Assembly (NCBI GenBank): GCA_027047745.1
Contig: JALTUB010000073.1
Location: 1-7,976 of the forward strand
Origin: Sulfurimonas sp.
Lineage (GTDB): Bacteria; Campylobacterota; Campylobacteria; Campylobacterales; Sulfurimonadaceae
Reading direction: 5' to 3'
DNA length: 7,976 bases
Part shown: one piece after another, positions 5,586 to 7,976 of the stretch
How the letters are laid out: each line of letters starts with the position of its first letter
Position numbering within the stretch: the first letter of the stretch is position 1
The notes under the pieces: generated by a model
Told to the model about the DNA's origin: nothing
Databases searched by the model: none
The model's input: the letters and a program-made list of their open reading frames with translations, nothing else
Program-made: the position numbers and the translations under genes

Positions 5586-5597
5586 TTGATGGGGTAA
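5586..5597 (+). repeat. 12-base direct repeat, downstream copy (remnant rseP tail and yggS ribosome site)
   Basis: Identical to the rseP end at 4954-4965. Read in the rseP frame with the bases before it (5577-5597) it gives Thr-Ile-Arg-Leu-Met-Gly-stop, against Ile-Thr-Arg-Leu-Met-Gly-stop in rseP. Its GGGG (5591-5594) lies 6 bases before the yggS ATG and is the only ribosome-site-like sequence there. The copy therefore both looks like a displaced gene tail and does a job for the next gene. Confidence 0.8.
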
Positions 5598-5600
5598 AAA

Positions 5601-6275
5601 ATGACACAAACAGAGTATAAAATATATATAGATGATATTGTAAGAAGAGTTGAGGGTGCAAGGCTTAGTGTAAGTGATTATCATATCGTTAAAACAGTAG
5701 CAGTAAGTAAGTATTCTACTGCTTCAGATATAGAAAAACTTTACAATATAGGTCAGCGTGCTTTTGGTGAAAACAAGGTTCAGGACTTAAAAGCGAAAGC
5801 AAAAACGCTTGAAGATTTACCGATAGAGTGGCATTTTATAGGAAATCTTCAAAAAAACAAAATCAATAACTTACTAGACATAAACCCTGCTCTTTTTCAT
5901 GCACTTGACTCTTTAGAGTTAGCATTAGAGATTCAAAAGAAGTTAGTAGCTAAAGATATGTTTCTTGATTGTTTAGTTCAGATAAACTCTGCTAAAGAAG
6001 AGTCAAAACATGGACTTATGCCTGAAGATACTATAGAGATTTACAAACAAATCCAAAACGATTGTCCAAACATAAACTTAAAAGGCGTCATGAGCATAGG
6101 TGCTCATTCAGATGACAAAACAGTAGTAAAAAATAGTTTTGACACTACTTATAAAATCTACAAACAACTATCAAACGCAACTATATGCTCAATGGGCATG
6201 AGTGGAGATTTTGAACTAGCCATTGAGTGTGGTTCAAATATGATTCGTCTTGGCTCTATAATTTTTAACAAATAG
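5601..6275 (+). CDS. yggS: YggS/PLPBP-family pyridoxal 5'-phosphate homeostasis protein
   Basis: A 224-residue cytoplasmic PLP-binding protein of the alanine-racemase N-terminal fold, without known catalytic activity; relatives buffer PLP and affect amino-acid and keto-acid balance. Lys37 in VAVSKYS (33-39) is the expected PLP lysine. Other family landmarks in order are FGENKVQD (55-62), WHFIGNLQKNK (77-87), SKHGL (134-138), KGVMSIGA (161-168) and the C-terminal phosphate-binding segment SMGMSGDFELAIECGSNMIR (197-216) ending in LGSIIF. Length is normal (about 210-240). The start at 5601 uses GGGG of the repeat as its ribosome site. Before the cassette inserted, this gene probably followed rseP directly and was read from its operon; now it may also depend on the brnT promoter. 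Its 3' end overlaps the convergent DTW gene by 11 bases. Confidence 0.93.
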   Translation: MTQTEYKIYIDDIVRRVEGARLSVSDYHIVKTVAVSKYSTASDIEKLYNIGQRAFGENKVQDLKAKAKTLEDLPIEWHFIGNLQKNKINNLLDINPALFHALDSLELALEIQKKLVAKDMFLDCLVQINSAKEESKHGLMPEDTIEIYKQIQNDCPNINLKGVMSIGAHSDDKTVVKNSFDTTYKIYKQLSNATICSMGMSGDFELAIECGSNMIRLGSIIFNK

Positions 6276-6924
6276 GAGTTCGTTTTTTAAATCTTACAGC
6301 ATGACTTTGTGGATTTTTTATCAATTTTTTCTGATACTCTATCATCTTAAAAAATGGATTTAAGAATCCATCTAGTTCCTCTTTTTTAACATCTTCTATC
6401 TTATGTTTATTTAAAAGTTCTAAAACTACCAAACTTGATTCTATTGTTGATAAATAAGCCTCATTTGGTTGTGTTTTTATGTCATACTTTGAGGTTTTTG
6501 TTGTGGTAAAACTCATGTGTTTAAGTCTGTTTAGATTTTGACTTAGTGTAAAAATCTTCTTTGTACAGCCCCAAGTTGAGTCTATCAAAAAGATAGCTAA
6601 ACTTTTGTCACTTCGCTTAGGGTTAGTTTGACTCAAGTTTATTGCATCTTTTGATGGAAAAAGTATATAACTATCATGACTTTCAATAATTTCATTAATG
6701 CGTTTATGATTTGTAAAGTCAATCCCTATAAAAACTTCTGAATTACTAAGAGTTAGATGTGTAAAAAAACCAGTATTGTTTTTTACTTTTTTAAACTCTT
6801 TTGGATGCATCAAAATAACAAATTTTGTATCAGTATCGACTGCCTTTATATACTCACACATGCATGAACTTTTAGGTCTGTAACATTTATAACACTTTTC
6901 TCTATCACCATAATATGTTTTCAT
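6265..6924 (-). CDS. DTW-domain protein, probable tRNA-uridine aminocarboxypropyltransferase
   Basis: A 219-residue protein of the DTW family, which includes E. coli TapT (YfiP); TapT moves the aminocarboxypropyl group of S-adenosylmethionine onto a tRNA uridine (acp3U at position 47). Features seen: N-terminal zinc-like cysteines Cys11, Cys14, Cys21 and Cys23 (CYKCYRPKSSCMC), a MHPKE segment at 39-43 with NNTG at 49-52, and the signature LIDSTWGCTKK at 113-123 with DSTW in place of the common DGTW. The C-terminal IKTQPNEAYLSTIES (149-163) corresponds to the family's R-x-x-P-x4-LST-x-E motif. The start at 6924 has no Shine-Dalgarno sequence, and the likely transcript leader is very short. It is transcribed towards yggS, with an 11-base tail overlap, and away from the flavoprotein gene. 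The exact tRNA target cannot be read from the sequence. Confidence 0.85.
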   Translation of the reverse strand: MKTYYGDREKCYKCYRPKSSCMCEYIKAVDTDTKFVILMHPKEFKKVKNNTGFFTHLTLSNSEVFIGIDFTNHKRINEIIESHDSYILFPSKDAINLSQTNPKRSDKSLAIFLIDSTWGCTKKIFTLSQNLNRLKHMSFTTTKTSKYDIKTQPNEAYLSTIESSLVVLELLNKHKIEDVKKEELDGFLNPFFKMIEYQKKLIKNPQSHAVRFKKRTPIC

Positions 6925-6950
6925 AAAGAGAATTATACTAAAATATAGTT
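6925..6950. promoter_or_regulatory. Divergent overlapping promoters between the DTW gene and the flavoprotein gene
   Basis: Only 26 bases separate the two start codons. On the minus strand a TATAAT (6937-6932) lies about 8 bases before the DTW ATG; on the plus strand TATACT (6934-6939) lies 11 bases before the flavoprotein ATG. The two -10 boxes overlap. Transcripts from them would have almost no leader, in line with the absence of a clear ribosome site for either gene. In such AT-rich DNA, TATAAT-like matches arise easily, so this remains tentative. Confidence 0.4.
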
Positions 6951-7976
6951 ATGAAAAATAAAAAACATGACCTTATTGTAGTTGGGAGTGGTGCGGCTGG
7001 GATTATTTCTGCTATTGTTGCTGCTAGAGAGGGTAAATCTGTTTTACTTTTAGAGAAACTAAATAAAATCGCTTCAAAACTAAAAGCTACGGGTGGAGGT
7101 CGTTGTAACTTAACCAATACTCTCTCTCATGAAGATTTTATGGCAAAATTTGGTCGAGATGGGCGTTTTATGCAAGATGCACTTAAAGCATTTGACAACA
7201 AAGCTCTTGTGATGTTTTTTGAGAGAATAGGAGTTGAGACTCATGCTCCTGATGGTTTTAGAATTTTTCCAACCTCACACTCTTCTGTGACTATTATAGA
7301 CGCCTTACAAAAAGAGATGAGTAGAGTTGGAGTTGAGACAATATGCAATCAAAGAGTAGATAGACTTTTATTAGTCGGAGAAAAAATTAATGCTGTAAAA
7401 ACTCAAGATAAAACTTACTATACAGATAATGTAATCATAGCAACAGGTGGTCTTGGTTATCCTATTTTAGGGGCTGAGGGAGATGGATACAATCTAGCTG
7501 GTGAATTAGGACATAAAATAACAGACTTAAGCCCTGCTATGATGCCACTAAAAACTAAAGAGGATTGGGTAGCTCATTGTCGTGCCGATACCATTTCTAA
7601 AGTTGAACTTAGAGTTGATATAAAAAAGCATAAAAAGCTTCATGCAAAAGGCGATTTGATTTTCACAAAAAGTGGTATAAGAGGACCCGTTGTTCTTGAT
7701 TTTGCAAGGGAAGTAACTCCACTTTTAAAAAAATATGGTGAAGTTCCTCTTTTACTTAATCTTACAAAAGGCATGAACGAAGAGCAGATAACAAAACATC
7801 TAAAAGATAAAGCACTTAAAAACACAACTGCAAATATAGTAGAACTAATAAATACCCTACTTCCAAAAGCTTTAAGCCTAGAACTTTGTAAACTCTCAGG
7901 TGTAAATTTAGATGCAAATTTATCAAAACAATCTGGAAAATCAAGAGCAAAACTTATACAACTTTTAGCGTGGACA
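6951..7976 (+). CDS. HI0933/YhiN-family NAD(P)/FAD-dependent oxidoreductase (3' end beyond window)
   Basis: The first 342 residues of a flavoprotein, open to the window end; the family is about 390-420 residues long, so some 50-80 are missing. It begins MKNKKHDLIVVGSGAAG with the FAD dinucleotide motif GSGAAG at 12-17. The family signature KLKATGGGRCNLTN lies at 44-57, FRIFPTSH at 103-110, IIATGGLGYPILGAEGDGY at 162-180 (second FAD-contact region), and IFTKSGIRGPVVLD at 237-250. These appear in the order usual for HI0933-like proteins. The reaction of most members, including E. coli YhiN, is not settled; Clostridium BaiN is a relative linked to bile-acid reduction. ATG 6951 is the first possible start, because an in-frame stop lies at 6939-6941; there is no clear ribosome site. 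It is divergent from the DTW gene. Confidence 0.88.
   Translation, partial: MKNKKHDLIVVGSGAAGIISAIVAAREGKSVLLLEKLNKIASKLKATGGGRCNLTNTLSHEDFMAKFGRDGRFMQDALKAFDNKALVMFFERIGVETHAPDGFRIFPTSHSSVTIIDALQKEMSRVGVETICNQRVDRLLLVGEKINAVKTQDKTYYTDNVIIATGGLGYPILGAEGDGYNLAGELGHKITDLSPAMMPLKTKEDWVAHCRADTISKVELRVDIKKHKKLHAKGDLIFTKSGIRGPVVLDFAREVTPLLKKYGEVPLLLNLTKGMNEEQITKHLKDKALKNTTANIVELINTLLPKALSLELCKLSGVNLDANLSKQSGKSRAKLIQLLAWT

Larger units (their letters stand above)
4966..5597 (+). mobile_element. Putative inserted toxin-antitoxin cassette between rseP and yggS
   Basis: A 632-base unit made of one promoter, a BrnT-type toxin gene, a CopG-type antitoxin gene and one copy of the flanking repeat. Removing it would join the rseP stop directly to AAAATG of yggS, with the same GGGG-TAA spacing as now. 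The cassette carries no integrase, transposase or terminal inverted repeats that I can see, so how it moved is unknown; recombination through short homology, or insertion with duplication of the gene end, are both possible. The element call is an inference from the repeat structure. Confidence 0.5.

Noticed and set aside
5571..5600. Separate promoter for yggS (TATAAG at 5579-5584)
   Set aside because: The match is weak, there is no -35 box, and the stretch is better explained as the displaced rseP tail.
7640..7825. 61-residue minus-strand frame inside the flavoprotein gene
   Set aside because: Antisense shadow of a gene with intact family motifs.

Overview
The window reads as chromosomal DNA of a Campylobacterota (epsilonproteobacterial) species, most like Sulfurimonas or a relative. 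This rests on the low G+C content, strong AAGGA ribosome sites, promoters with a T-rich stretch just before TATAAT, and the gene order dapA / SDR reductase / pgsA. From memory, Helicobacter has the same order (dapA, an SDR gene, one more gene, pgsA). The genus is an inference; no rRNA gene or other marker is present.

Left edge (1-716): a small graveyard of transposase fragments on the minus strand. One fragment carries the cysteine zinc-finger signature of IS66-family transposases and runs off the window. It abuts a second, frame-broken fragment with a DDE-type look. About 300 bases of AT-rich DNA follow, ending in the dapA promoter.

Core operon (717-4965, plus strand): dapA, a FabL-like enoyl-ACP reductase, a small ankyrin-repeat protein, an exported superoxide-reductase-like protein, pgsA and rseP. 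Gaps are 1 to 24 bases, or a 4-base overlap, and I see no terminator between them. The theme is mainly the cell envelope: diaminopimelate/lysine, fatty acids, phosphatidylglycerol and the site-2 membrane protease. A two-gene ankyrin plus iron-enzyme oxidative-stress pair sits inside it.

Inserted cassette (about 4966-5597): a BrnT-type toxin and a CopG-type antitoxin with their own near-consensus promoter and an overlapping 21-base palindrome. The cassette is bracketed by a perfect 12-base repeat of the 3' end of rseP. The downstream copy still reads as the last four codons and stop of rseP, and it supplies the likely ribosome site of the next gene. This looks like an insertion between originally adjacent rseP and yggS that left both working.

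Right side (5601-7976): a YggS/PLPBP pyridoxal-phosphate protein. A convergent DTW-domain gene (probable tRNA acp3U transferase) overlaps its 3' end by 11 bases. A divergent HI0933/YhiN-family flavoprotein is cut by the window end. The last two genes start 26 bases apart with overlapping promoter-like sequences.

I do not see a wholly new defence or metabolic system. The best leads are the scar-like repeat around the toxin-antitoxin cassette, the exported superoxide reductase beside an ankyrin protein, and the transposon junction at the left edge.
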